Source: Costus lasius (Eukaryota; Streptophyta; Magnoliopsida; Zingiberales; Costaceae). From it: 64,000 nt of DNA. The notes beneath the pieces were generated by a model that worked only from the letters and a program-made list of their open reading frames with translations, was not told where the DNA came from and made no database searches. The first letter of the stretch is position 1, and each line of letters opens with the position of its first letter. Location of the stretch: positions 126,337,690 to 126,401,689 of the forward strand of contig CM050448.1 of NCBI GenBank assembly GCA_027563935.2, given 5' to 3'. Positions 24,601 to 35,561 of this stretch are shown here, one piece after another. The translations under genes and the position numbers were made by a program.

Positions 24601-25125
24601 CAAACATATGCGGCAACAGCCAATTACATCAAATTAAATGTGTAACTAACACCGTCTCAAATTCACCCTCAGATCCAGAACATCCCGTAAGTGATGACGT
24701 GAAATTGTGAAGAACAAGTAGAACACTTAGATTTAAGCGATAAATAATGCGTGCAAAACCAACTGACCCTTCCAAGGGGGAGTAGAAGCCGAATGGTCTC
24801 GTCAGATCGCTCAGGTCACAGACTTTGTTCCCGGAGTTGTCGTAGAGCTCAAGAAGCATGCTATCAACAGCTGTACCGCATTTCTTCCACAGCTTCTCCT
24901 TGAGAGATTCGATGGTCATCTAGAGATTGACCGAGGGTACGGCATAGTGCAAATTAGGAAGAATCAAGGTCGATGAGGGAACACGGGTTGAGAATCAAGA
25001 AAAGCGAGGCTGAAACTACTAACCTCGAGAGAGAAACGAACGTCAGCGGAGAAACTCTTGATATTGGAGTGTGTAACGCGGAGTAGCACCGAGTCGTCGC
25101 CCGGCAGCTGCAGCCGGGAAGCCAT
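18612..25125 (-). CDS. TFCB: Tubulin-folding cofactor B, 5' five exons (C-terminal CAP-Gly part not found)
   Basis: TFCB helps fold alpha-tubulin and, with TFCE, disassemble tubulin dimers in the cytosol. The exons I read are 25024-25125, 24768-24919, 19300-19418, 18946-19007 and 18612-18657, all with GT-AG borders and matching phases. The start is MASRLQLPGDDSVLLRVTHS. Exons 1-3 give the N-terminal ubiquitin-like domain (KEKLWKKCGTAVDSM, then RPFGFYSPLEG). They are followed by YRLHVIDLDPSSVTSGGWLE, DTSLVEKF, the linker FRKFKEKMASQNP and DNYMEDLCANIKVG. About 160 residues are covered. The family ends with a CAP-Gly domain, but no CAP-Gly exon is visible to the left, where copia and MITE sequence begins. 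Either the last intron exceeds 18 kb or the gene is truncated. The end of exon 5 could instead be 18616. A minus-strand telobox-like AACCCTAAC lies upstream at 25157-25165. Confidence 0.88.
20990..24100. repeat. Diverged intronic repeat units of about 300-500 bp
   Basis: Units begin near 22374, 22675, 23095 and 23593 with GAAGTTCACATTAATTC-like sequence. They continue with CATTTCATTTGCAATGACCA, ATTCTATTAAGCCTATATAG and a TTCAAGTCAAGTTTAA phrase. A related, partly separated copy lies at about 20990-21420. That copy and the last unit also share a downstream CACTTGRYTTGTTGA...GAATTG segment, so the outer copies are longer. Confidence 0.75.
21882..21985. repeat. ATGCAT/ATGTAT microsatellite
   Basis: Alternating ATATATGCATAT and ACATATATGTAT units, strongly self-complementary. 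Confidence 0.85.
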
Positions 25126-25156
25126 GGCTGGTCTCTCTCTCTCGGCTCCCCTTTCG

Positions 25157-25165
25157 TTAGGGTTA
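25157..25165 (-). promoter_or_regulatory. Telobox-like motif upstream of TFCB
   Basis: AACCCTAAC on the minus strand, about 32 bases upstream of the ATG and next to a CT-rich leader (25131-25143). Such motifs are frequent in plant housekeeping promoters. Function here is inferred. Confidence 0.35.
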
Positions 25166-25199
25166 ATTGAAGAATCGAAAACGTACAGGGTCGAATTTG

Positions 25200-26732
25200 A
25201 TTTGGGCGAGATGGGATAGCAATTAGATTATTGAATATTTAAATCTCACCTTATTATAAATTTTTTATATTTAAATTTAATTTAAACACAGCTCGAATAT
25301 TTAAATGATGTATCAAAAAAAATTTATTCTTATTTTAAATTATTATATAGTATATTATTTTATAAAATTATTAGTATGTAAAAGATCTTAATGATGAATG
25401 AATGATGACTTATCGAGAGCAATAGACCATTGGTAACTCATCAAGATTGATAGTTCATTAATACTCATTGAAATTGATGAACCATCGAGGTCAATGAATA
25501 ATTGACTACGCATTGTTGAGATCAATAACGTATCATTCATAACTCATCACTAAGATCAACAAATTTGATGGCTCATTAACATTAATGTAGAATCAATTAT
25601 TTATGATTGCTAATGTCACTTAAGCCACCACTAACTAAATGAACAACTATTAATGATAAGATAGGCGGCACACAAGTATATTTCTGATAAGAACTACAAG
25701 GCAGTGGCAAGAGTACTACTATCGGTTATGAGCATACTTGTGCGGAAAAGAATGATCTTAAACCATATTGCTGGATACATTATTCATGTAAGTCATGGAG
25801 AAGTGTAGGAGAAGCTTCAGTGTAAGAGACATTTCAATAGTTGTTAATTTCCAATGTTTATCCCTCGTTGTACTTTGTCATTATTGTGAAGGATATATTT
25901 TATATATGATAGAGTGTACACTACGTTTGCTTGCTTGAATCAAATCTTTTTGTAAAATATTTTCTAATTTAATAATATAGTTAATACCTAAGAATTGAAA
26001 TATAAAAACAATAATTAGATATACTATATCTAATCATGTTTCGTTTTTTATTCATTAATTAAGGGTAAGGATTAATTTATCTTCCTCAGTGAATATGGCC
26101 AAATATTTCTTTAATCGTTATAGTGCAAAATGCATCACTTAATATTTTCAAATTAGTAAAAAAAAAATTCTAATTAGTACTCTTCTTTCCAATGCACAGG
26201 TTCTTTATGTATTAATGAATTTGGCGTGCAGAAGCTGGATCTTTGAGTGCTGGACCCTAGCTAACAATTATAGATATTGTCATAATATATAGCCAGTGAA
26301 TTATATCCAACTATTATAAACCATCGATGCTCATCATTAATTGGCAGGCCACTACTGATTGTCACACAACTAATAACTACTCTACAGCAAATCTGGCAAT
26401 TAATTTCCTAGACAGGTACATCAGCAATGATTCAGGCAGCTGTTCAAGTGAACCCTTGCTTGCTTGCTGGAGATGTTTCTTAATTATATTCCTTAAACTA
26501 AAGAAAATAATCAAAAAAATTAACAGAGACAACTCTTCTGTAGACTGGGAGTCTGATCCCTAAACTCTTTCTTGGATTAAGTAAGAAATTCAGCTGAAAA
26601 TAAATGGAGAAAGCTATACATGGAGATGAGCAACAAACTCTTTAACTATGCCTCTCCGCATACAGAGATCTGATCACAAGATACGTGCGTGTGTGCATGA
26701 TGATTCATTCGTTAAAACATGTAAAATATCAA
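25200..26732. other. Intergenic; degenerate short repeats at 25390-25640
   Basis: AT-rich. Between 25390 and 25640 there are loosely repeated phrases such as AACTCATCAAGATTGATAGT, CTCATTGAAATTGATGAACC and AACTCATCACTAAGATCAAC, suggesting an old 25-30 bp tandem repeat. No gene is recognised. Confidence 0.5.
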
Positions 26733-27191
26733 TTAATCCTCACTGCCTGCCACCGAATCTGTGTCTAATTTACAAGAAACTCGGGTGCTGCTGCAGTAGT
26801 AGTCTTCGCTGCTGCTGACCTCGAACTCATCCTCTTCCGGCATGGAGTGGGTGAAGTGGTCGGACATAGACCGGCGGCGCAGCAGCGAGAAAATGGCAGA
26901 GACCTTCTTGCGCTCCCTGCCCCGGCGCCTGAAAGATGGGGAAGAGAAGCAGCCGAGCGAGGAGAAGGCCGGGATGATAGAAGCGGAGGCGGCGGAGGGG
27001 GAGAGCAGAGTTGGGCTCGTGGTCTGCATGCAAGGAGGAGGGCACAGCTTTTGCGGCCCTGCGACGGCGGGGGTAGCGTGCGTGTTCTTGGGAACACCGG
27101 GTTGGAGCTCCCACTTGAACGGAACGGAGCCTGGCTTTTTGAACGAGTCGTCCATCTCTGATCTCATCATCATCTCCCCTTCCATCTTCAT
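26733..27191 (-). CDS. DUF688-like small plant protein (152 aa)
   Basis: A single uninterrupted frame encodes 152 residues. Near the N-terminus it has GSVPFKWELQPGVPK (residues 21-35). This resembles the [IV]PFKWE-x-PG-x-P signature of plant DUF688 proteins, whose function is not known. The middle is Pro/Ser-rich. It is followed by a basic stretch (FRRRGRERKK, 87-96), a second basic patch with possible phosphosites (LLRRRSMS) and an acidic Ser-rich tail (EEDEFEVSSSEDYY). There is no signal peptide or membrane segment. The start at 27191 is the first ATG; Met13 at 27155 is an alternative because a TATA-like AATAAATAG (minus strand, about 27217-27225) lies very close upstream. GC content is well above the flanks, as for a real coding exon. 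Family assignment rests on the motif alone. Confidence 0.72.
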   Translation of the reverse strand: MKMEGEMMMRSEMDDSFKKPGSVPFKWELQPGVPKNTHATPAVAGPQKLCPPPCMQTTSPTLLSPSAASASIIPAFSSLGCFSSPSFRRRGRERKKVSAIFSLLRRRSMSDHFTHSMPEEDEFEVSSSEDYYCSSTRVSCKLDTDSVAGSED

Positions 27192-27216
27192 TTTTCATGC
27201 TCTCATCTCCATCGCA

Positions 27217-27225
27217 CCCTATTTA
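27217..27225 (-). promoter_or_regulatory. TATA-like box of the DUF688-like gene
   Basis: AATAAATAG on the minus strand, about 30 nt before the first ATG. If used, transcription would start close to that ATG and translation might use Met13. Confidence 0.35.
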
Positions 27226-27285
27226 TTGCAAGGGGAGACTGGATCGATGATCAGAAAAACAAAAAAAGAAAAGAGAGAGACCTAA

Positions 27286-28340
27286 TTATTGTGATAGATT
27301 AGTAAATGGCAGGGAAGACTTGAATGTTGACTATAAGATACATGGAAAGCAGCTTGACTGAGCAAAGCAAGTGAACGGAAAGGGAGAACAGCTCATAGGC
27401 ATTTGAGAGTAATTAATTAATTTGTACATTTCTTTAAAAAAAAGGCTTGAAAAATACATACTTAATTGTCAGCTCGTATGCATACATAATTAAATATCTA
27501 TTTTGTTTCCATTCTTAATTTGTACGATTGTGTAGACTTGAAGTCAACGAAAGAATTCAGTCATTTTTACGACGTAGAAGAACTTAATTTAATAATTAAC
27601 TTGAATATTTAGCCTTTTAACTATATAGTAAATACTTCGCGGTTCAATTACTAAATCAAAAAAGCATTTATTATTGTGTTGCTGTCACTAGTATTCTTGT
27701 TATAGGTCATAACATTGATTATAAACATATAGAACAAACTAAAAAAAATACTTAGAATTTTCAGAGATGTTCATCTGCTGTGTAAAATGAAAGTCAGTCG
27801 GCAGGGGAGATACGCTATATGGAATTTCTAATATTTCTCTTTTTCTCTAATAGTGACACTAATTTCATCATCAATCTCCAATTTATCTTTAATAATAATC
27901 TAGAAGCTAGCTACCACTAGCTTACGTGTAGACTGTGTGAAAACTATCATCCAAGTTCCAACATCTTCATGGAAATTCTGATAACAAAGAGGACAGTTGC
28001 TTTCTTTGGTAGCAAGCATGGGAATGGCCAATCAATTACCTTGAGTCCACGGTCAACTATACAAATCCTCTTGGAAAATGGAGTCACATTGACTAGTAGT
28101 TGTCCTAATGGCTTATCTGGTCACTATCTCAGACTCGGATGATATAGTATTTCTTTGTTGAGTTAGAATTGGGCTTGAATTTTCTAAGTCAATATTAGTG
28201 TAAACTCAACAAAGAAAATATAGTAGAGGTTGTTGAATAAATATTGTTGAAGCTTTTTATTATGATGGTGTACTTAGATTTTGCCAAGTCTTGAAGGAGA
28301 TTAAGCTCATATTATTGCAAGAGTTAAGCATATGGATTGT
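27286..28340. other. Intergenic, no gene seen
   Basis: AT-rich sequence between the DUF688-like gene and a gag remnant. An inverted repeat (TTTCTTTGTTGAGTT at 28150-28164 against AACTCAACAAAGAAA at 28203-28217) marks the right part. Confidence 0.6.
28150..28217. repeat. 15-bp perfect inverted repeat (hairpin)
   Basis: The arms TTTCTTTGTTGAGTT and AACTCAACAAAGAAA are separated by 38 bases. It lies just upstream of a retroelement gag remnant and may belong to it. Confidence 0.6.
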
Positions 28341-28470
28341 ATACGTGAGTATGTGAAAGAGTTTGCCTCACTGATATTGGAAGTGGCCATAACATGATAG
28401 AAGATGATCCATTATTCTACTTCCGCCTAGGATTGCAACCATAGGTGCGAGTTGAGTTGTGGTGTCTTGG
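28341..28470 (+). pseudogene. LTR-retrotransposon gag fragment (broken)
   Basis: The plus-strand translation gives IREYVKEFASLILEV, then two stops and a frame change to EDDPLFYFRLGLQP, a stop, and VRVELWCLGA. This order matches the plant gag/UBN2-type core (REYVKEF...D-LFYF--GLQPW---EL). Stops and a frameshift show it is dead. No other domain of the element is recognised nearby. Confidence 0.6.
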
Positions 28471-30290
28471 AGCGTAAAGCTTGAAGATGGCAATCACAAT
28501 AGCTTATTCTTTGGTGGATTATTGTACAGAAAAGAAGAAGACCACTTTTTTTTAGAAAGGTATTGAGCAGAAAACCACGGAGAGAATAGTATATCTAATG
28601 GATTAGATACCTTATATCTATACGAATAGCCAAACTTTTTTTTTTTCATACGGGAAGAAAAAATGCTATGGTTGAAATGCGAATTGCATCTCTCCGTGTA
28701 AAACAATGAACACTTCTTCCTCCCACTGTCTCACAAAATTCTATGAGCCAACGCACTGTAGAATTACACTCTTTGGATGGCATGAAGAGCCAAAAATTGG
28801 GTAAAGAATAATAAGAGATTTTTCTTTGCCACTTACTACTTTGATAGAGCAAGAATTCCACCAATAATATTATCTTGCACATAGGCATTATTCCATCAAT
28901 AATTCTTTGAAAAGTTGTAATGATAATGTTGTAATCACTCAACTATTTATCCTCACGCATTCATTCTTCTGACCAACGAAGATATTAAGAGTGTGTTGAG
29001 GAGCGTGCAGACAAATTCATCAACATCAAAGACCAGAAAGTGGAAAGCCATCTATATTCCTACATCCAAAGCTAGTCGAATTACACCCTCCAATCCGAAT
29101 TCCTAAACCCTTTTTGAGCAATAATTAAACAGGAATATGCCCAGTAACAGAATTTCAGTCCTGAAGATAAGAACAGAACCAGCTCCAGACTCCAGGACGA
29201 ACAAATTACTGTCCAATCCCACTGAATCCTTTTTAGCTTTTGACCGATGGATTGGCAGCGACGGATCCTTGACCTGTAAGCTCTTACTTAGGCCTTGCTA
29301 TTGAACCAGATTTTTTTTAGTCTTTTTTCGTCTATTAGATGTTGATGCACTCTGTTTCTCTTTTCAGGTCACAATCATCTCAATTAATCTATTGTGTGTT
29401 GAGTTTGAAAGCCTCACGAACCTCCCCTTCTTGACTCAATATCCTTATTAATGTGTTGAGGAGATAACTCAATATCACTCTTTTGAACTACCGCTAAACT
29501 AATTAACGTGTAGAAGACTTACCCAAGTTATAATCCGCCTAATAAGTAAACTAACTATTAAGCTAAAATAAAAATATAACCCAATTTATTAAAATACTTA
29601 AGCTCACTAAGCCTTATGTACTATATGATCTTTTTTGAAATATTACAATCTTTCTCACTTAAGACTTTATATTCTCGTCAAGCTTAAAGCTTAGCACATA
29701 CCTATGAATCATCCTTTAGTCAGTGGTATGTGAGGTTAGCCCAATGGTAGTTTCACCATCCTTGGTAGTTCTTTTCTATTGGAATATCACTATGTTTAGA
29801 ATTAAGTTTTTACTCTAATACCATTTATTATTACTCGCTTCATAAGCAAATTAGTTTATTAACTTGGTGAGTCTGAATGATAATATAGCCTAATTTATTA
29901 AAATATCTAAACTCAAGTTAATAATATTAAGCTCACTAAATCTTATATACTATACTATTTTTTTTGGGTATTACATTAAAAACTCTAAACTCAAGCCCAT
30001 CTACTTTAAAAAAAAAAAATTAAAAAATATTTAACAAACTAGATCATTCATTATGTTTTGCTAGATGTCCTAAGCGTTTCATCCCTGTACTTGCTAGATG
30101 TCCTAAGCACTTCATCTCATTTTAGTACATGGATGAAGATCAAATGGTAGAGAACTTATCAACAGCCACAAAACTCTATCCATTCACCTTTGATAATATG
30201 CCGATAAAGTCCTTGGAAATCAATATTTATGGAACATTCATAACTCAATTTATTAAAATGTTTAAGCTAAATTGATGATAAACTTATTAA
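28471..30290. other. Intergenic, retroelement-like remains, no gene seen
   Basis: AT-rich with no coding stretch I can support. A pair of related phrases around 30059 and 30092 (TGCTAGATGTCCTAAGC) is a 33-bp direct duplication. TTTATTAAAATACTTAAGCT-like phrases recur near 29586, 29898 and 30250. Confidence 0.5.
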
Positions 30291-31231
30291 GGCTTGGTTT
30301 GGGGCTACTAGCCACCCGCTTTTGCGGGTGCGGCCAGCTAATTCTAGTCAAAAGCGGATGTTTGGGTTGGCTACTGTTGGGTGCACCAGCGTTTTTCCAC
30401 TGGCCGAGAGAAGCAGCCAGCTTCTATGGGGAATCAGCTCGTCACACTCATCTCTCTCCTCCCGAAAAGCTTTCAACGCGACGCTCATCTCTCCCGAATC
30501 AATTTCTCGCAAGCTCCATGCCTCGTCGGAACTGCACCCGCCGACCTCCGCCACCTCGCTGACCTCCAGTGCCTCGTCGAGCTTGATTAGCAGCTCCGTC
30601 GACCTCTAGATCCAGATCCGGCTCCACCGACTCTGCTCCAACCTCCAGATCTAGTTCGGCAGAATCCAGATCCACCTCCTCCTCCATCCCAGCATCCACA
30701 TCCAGCTCCTCCAGATCTAGCTCCGCCGCACAACAGATCCACGCCTCTGCCAACTCTCCGCCGCCTTCCAACTCCAGATAAGCTCCAGCCTCTTCCAACT
30801 CCGCCTCCTCCAGCTTGGCCTCCTCTAGTTGCTCCCCGCCTGCTCCAGCTCCGGCCTCCTCCAGATCCCCATTCCTCCATCTTCGCATTCCACCTCCGGC
30901 CTGCTCCACCTCCGGCCTGCTCCAAACATGTAGAAAGATATGTAGAAACAAGTAAATGCTTGTGTTACCATGCTTTCTGATGATCTAATTATGTAGAAAA
31001 TTTTTTGAATTGAATTGTTTCTTGTTACGATTAAATTGTACTATATATTGATTATTTGTACGATTAAATTGTTTCTTGTTGCAATTGAATTATTGCATGT
31101 GTTACCATGGTTTCTGCAAACCAGCACTTGTAGTTTTCCAAACAGCTTCTGTTTCTCTCAGCCAGCTACCTTTTAACTAATAATTTTTCAGGCAATAAAA
31201 GCTAGAAGCAAAATCAATCCCAAACTGGTCC
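30291..31231. mobile_element. PIF/Harbinger-like non-autonomous element (941 bp)
   Basis: It begins GGCTTGGTTTGGGG and ends CCCAAACTGGTCC, imperfect terminal inverted repeats matching at 9 of 13 positions. It is flanked by TAA on both sides (30288-30290 and 31232-31234), the 3-bp duplication expected of Harbinger/Tourist elements. The interior from about 30540 to 30910 is CTCC/AGATC-rich with repeated CCAGATCTAGCTCC-like phrases. Frames through it look protein-like on both strands because of the repetition. No transposase was recognised. Confidence 0.6.
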
Positions 31232-31234
31232 TAA

Positions 31235-32012
31235 GTCTTATATAATATATTATCCTCTCTACCACACTAATATGAGGCTAGGTTTTATCATAGGCATAAT
31301 GATTTCAAATACTTAGTGAAAAATGATTCATGTATCATAGTATATAAACCCAAATCAAACTCAACATAAAAATTTTAAATAGAACCCAATAAAAAAACGA
31401 CCTTAATGTATCTTAATTGTACAGTATTAATTTAAATTTATCAAAAGGAAATAGTAAGAATTGACTCACCATAAAAATTAGTGAAAATGGAAATAAAAAA
31501 AATAGAGAAAAGGTGCACATGCCTTGAGGCTGCTATACAACTAGCCACCAAACCTTTAATGGCATTGTGAATCGTTAAATTTATAGTGACTAGCTTGAAA
31601 TTAAATTTGTCTAATGCTAACTCTGTCGACGGATTATTGTATTTGTGAACTACTAAATTTTTATTGGATAGCTTGAAATTAATAACACTTTCTAAATATA
31701 TTATAAGATAATTGGGTATGTCGATTTACGTCTTTCTTTAAAATGAAATAAAAAAATAAATGATGCAAATAATATATTATAATGCTAGTAAGATTCAGAG
31801 AAAGTTTAGAGAAAGTTTATTTTGATGTTATTGATGTGATGCAGACTAATCCGTGTACAGTATGACTCTTTAAGGAAACCACAAACACTTTGGTTTGTAA
31901 ACCTTACACACAATCGACGATATATATATATATTCACCCAACATACAATGAACACTCGAACAACTGATAACGGTGCACCTACTAATTCAACGTCTTCTTA
32001 GTTAATTTTGAT
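31235..32012. other. Intergenic, 3' flank of the AAP gene
   Basis: AT-rich. A diverged direct repeat (GTGAATCGTTAAATTTATAGTGACTAGC near 31567 and a relative near 31647) is visible. No gene. Confidence 0.5.
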
Positions 32013-34001
32013 TTAGTTGAATGGTTTGTAAACCTTGAGATCCGCTAGTACTCCGGCGATGGAGCCGGTGGCGGATGCCACCGTGATGACGAAGCATGCC
32101 AAACTCAGGAGCTGCAAGCAGACCCACCGGGTGCTCCACTTGGGCACCTTCTTTTGCACAATGTACATCTCCACAGGGAAGTACACGGTCAGCGGCCAGA
32201 ACCCGATCGCCCCGAGAAAGCCGACGACGTCGTTGAAGAAGGGCATGAGCATGGAGACGACAGTCGTCACCACCACAAAGACTGTGCGCCACGTCAGCCT
32301 GAAGAGGTTGAGCTTGAAGGCCCGCTCGGAGGTGATAGGCACGCTGATCTCCTTGGTGATGAACTCCGACTTGGGCCACCGCCGGAGGGCCCACTTCTCG
32401 ATGAACGCAAAGAGTGGCTGGCAGTAGACCTGGAAGGCGCCGACGAGGTGGACGACGATGGCGGCGTTGGCGATGTCGAGGAGCCAGTAGGGGTTGTAGA
32501 AACCGAAGCCGGTGAGGAGGTTGCCCGGGGCCAAGTCTCCGAACGCGGCGTAACCCATGCAGCCGCAGAGCATGTAGAAGACGGTGGTGACCGCCACGCT
32601 GATGACGGTGGCCCTCTTCATCACCTTCGCTTCCGACGGCGGCGGAGCCTTGATGGTGTCCTGCAACACGACACAAATTAAATTAAAGGGATGCTCTGAT
32701 CAATACTTGTAGTAATCAAATGGCTAAACTTTGTTGCCGCGTGAATATGAGTTTAATCGATCATTACTTGAATTTCGATCAATATGATGGAGTAGGAGTA
32801 TGCGAAGGCGATGTCGCCGAATGCTTGCAGGCTGCGCCAGATTTTGTCCATCTGGCTCACCGTGCCGATGCTAATGCCGGTGAGACTCCCTTTAAAGCCT
32901 CTGTTTTCTGTTGATGGAAACCAACAAGGAAAAACGAATTAATAACTAGCGTAGTCATGAGATTAAGCACAAGGGTTGGTTGTTGGGTTGACTGACGGAT
33001 CACTTGGACGATGCCTAGAGTGAGGCCGATCGAAGAGTAAGTGAAGGACATGATGGCGGCGACAATGGAGAGCCACGATATCTGATCGAAATCGGGAATC
33101 TGAGACAAGAAAATCTCCACGACGCCGAACATGATCATGTAAACGTTGCTGCTCACTTGGCAGGGGCTGTCTTCTCCATTCTTGTGGAAGCAGTTGGACC
33201 TCTTGATTGCCCTGTTTTAACGAGGCAAAAACGTTCAGAAAAATTCTCTTTTAAGAAAGAACAAGGAGAGGAGGAAGAAGCATCAAGAACAAGTTCATAG
33301 CCACTCACACCATACTAATTGAAGCTGCAATTGTGTATCCAATTGCCACGCCAACAATGTTGAGGTATTGGAGGTAGCCACATATCTTCACCTTGAACCC
33401 ATCTATTTGTCCGAATGAAGAAAACAGGTCGCCGATTATAAACTCGGAGATTTAAACAGGGAATAATAAGAAAAATTTTCCTAGGCGGAGACGCCGCCTA
33501 GGAAAGTTAGGAGAGGTTAATCTATATAATGCTAGTGTTGGAACATACCCAAATTAGCCTTGACTGCGTCCATATAGGTGTAGTTGCGCTCCCCGGTGCT
33601 GGGATCGCCGGAGCGGTAGCAGTCGGCGAGGAGCGAAGAGGTGTAGTAAGTGACAAAGGAGAAAAGAAGCATGACGGCAGGCCCAGCAATCCACCCGAGC
33701 TGACCGATCGCCCAAGCCAAGGACAGAACACCGGAGCCAATCACCGCAGTAATGATGTGTGAGCTCGCGGTCCACACAGTACCTGAAACAAAATGATTCT
33801 TGATGCTCGCAATCTGAAAAAAGAGAGAGCACGAGAGAGGAAGGAAAGCAGCCTGTATTCTTGTTTACCAGTCCTTTTGAGCCGACCATCATCGTCGAAG
33901 CACTTTGAACCACCGTTTTGGATGCGGAGTTCCAAGGAAAGCCCCGTAGGTGCTAGAGTTGCGTGCTGGTAGTAATTGGAAACGCCGCCATTCTCGCCCA
34001 T
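32013..34001 (-). CDS. AAP-type amino acid permease (complete, 6 exons, 487 aa)
   Basis: A plasma-membrane proton-coupled importer of neutral and other amino acids, of the plant AAP branch of the Aa_trans (AAAP) family, used in phloem loading and uptake. Exons: 33869-34001, 33549-33782, 33309-33402, 32997-33211, 32768-32907 and 32013-32660. All have GT-AG borders and phases that join without a break. Typical blocks in order are TVWTASSHIITAVIGSGVLS (about residues 45-65), GVLSLAWAIGQLGWIAGP, RNYTYMDAVKANLDGFKVKI, SNCFHKNGEDSPC, YMIMFGVVEIFLSQIPDF, SIGTVSQMDKIWRSLQAFGD, MLCGCMGYAAFGDLAPGN, LLTGFGFYNPYWLLDIANA and a C-terminal GVLADLKVYKPFN. Length is normal for AAPs (about 480 aa, eleven membrane spans expected). 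It is most like the AAP2/3/4/5 group by eye; the exact orthologue is not determined. No damage is seen. Confidence 0.95.
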
Positions 34002-34236
34002 CTTTATGGAGACAGTTCAATTAGCAAATGATCGAGAGCGACTTGGAAAGAGTAGCCAGTAGGATCGACTGATTTGCTAGCTTCTCACCTTAGACAATGA
34101 GATGTAGGCTCTTGTTCTTCTTCTTTCCCTCTTGCTTCTAGTAAGTAATTAAGCTTCCTTCTTCCACTGCACGGGAGCAGTGGGAATTGAGAAGCTGTGA
34201 GAGGCGATGGGCGAGGAAAGTAGAGATGCGAGGCAG

Positions 34237-34244
34237 TTTTATAG
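34237..34244 (-). promoter_or_regulatory. TATA box of the AAP gene
   Basis: CTATAAAA on the minus strand, about 236 bp upstream of the ATG at 34001. This predicts a transcription start near 34205 and a leader of roughly 200 nt. Confidence 0.55.
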
Positions 34245-34349
34245 GGAGGAAGAAATGAGATTGTAGGCTTGTAGTGGGTATTGAAGAAATTGGTCTCCCC
34301 CATCCACGTGTGTAGTATGTCAGCCATCCTTTTGGCCAAGGGAATAAGT

Positions 34350-35560
34350 TCGTTTCTCCATCAAAACTAAAATATTATGCGTTAACTTAAACAATCGCGC
34401 CTGCTTACTAATGCTGTAGGAATGTAATCATTCGGTCTTATTTCCCTTTGTGCGTCGGAGGATTTTTCAAGCTTTATTCCATCTCAAACAAAGATTTTTG
34501 TAGCCCCATCTTGCATTATAGGAAATCAAAACTTTTAGGTCAAAACAATTAATTAGTTCGTAGATTGAGATTAGCCTTCATTCTCACTTCTCTTAAACTA
34601 CTACTCTATCTGGTCTTTTAAATTAAATCTGTTTCTAGCCATTAGCACACAATATGGGAGCATAAATTCTCACTCACTAATGATTTTACAACTTGAAGTA
34701 CAGCACATCATCAATTCCATTGTATGGCCTCTTTCATGTCCGAAAGATTAAGGAAATTAAGAAAGAAAAAAAAAAGAAAAAGGGAGATGCAAGCAAGAGA
34801 GGCCTCTGAACATGCACCGGGACAGACTTTTCAGGTTTGAACACCTTTTCGTTCCCAAAGATGGCCTTTTAGTGGTGATCAGCGAGAGCTGCTATATATT
34901 GTGCTGGTGCTTCTCTCACGGAATCTTGCTGTCGATTGATGTGCTGCAGCTTTAAGCGTTGACCACCTTCACCTCTCTTTGTTTTGGCCAAATAAATATC
35001 GGGTAATGTGTGATTGGAGTTTTCTTATTTATGAACAAATGCCATTGCCAAAGCCTGGATTAAGTCTTCTGTTGTGACAAAAAGGTTATATGGTTGACAG
35101 TGCTATCGATAAGTGATTTTATATTTAATTTTAGAGTGTTTGTGTTAGTTTGAAATTTTTTCTTTGAATATAATGTTATTTAAAAATTTGCACATGAAAC
35201 AACCTAAATGTTATCCTCTTTAAATGTAGAGACACTTAAATTTTCTCTCTCTCTCTCTCTCTATATATAGATATCTATATAGCTAGCTCATTCATTCATT
35301 GTGGGATTACATAGAACTGACTGTGCTTATTTTCTTCGCTCACCCTGCGTCACATTTCACTACCTTTGTAGTGTAAGCATGAGCTAAGGAATCGTTTACA
35401 GTAAAATGCTTGAGCAAGTGATCATTAACAAGAAGTCAAACGACGCACTAAAGCCCATCACTCTGGATCAAAACAAAAAGTCGTATTATATGGACAGCTG
35501 ATGAAGCAAGAGTATCTGTTTTCCTGCGCGCACACTAGTACAAAATCCTGCCCCAATATT
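34350..35560. other. Intergenic upstream of the AAP gene; (CT)n tract
   Basis: No gene seen. A (CT)n microsatellite followed by TATATAG lies at about 35240-35275. Confidence 0.55.
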
Positions 35561-35561
35561 T

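Larger units (their letters stand above)
19419..24767 (-). other. TFCB intron 2 (5.35 kb) with internal repeats
   Basis: It is bounded by donor GTCAGT and acceptor ...TTTGAAG on the minus strand. It holds an AT-rich microsatellite (21882-21985) and a diverged repeat array (about 20990-24100). I found no additional exon or other gene inside. Confidence 0.75.

Noticed and set aside
26842..27285. Plus-strand frames opposite the DUF688-like gene
   Set aside because: They are GC-rich shadows of the minus-strand coding sequence, which has the recognisable PFKWELQPG motif.
30272..30951. Pro-, Ser- or Glu/Leu/Ala-rich proteins on either strand
   Set aside because: They derive from CTCC/AGATC repetition inside a Harbinger-like element; low complexity and no conserved domain.
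32002..32681. Alternative long frames over the last AAP exon
   Set aside because: Shadows of the permease exon, whose correct frame gives standard AAP blocks.
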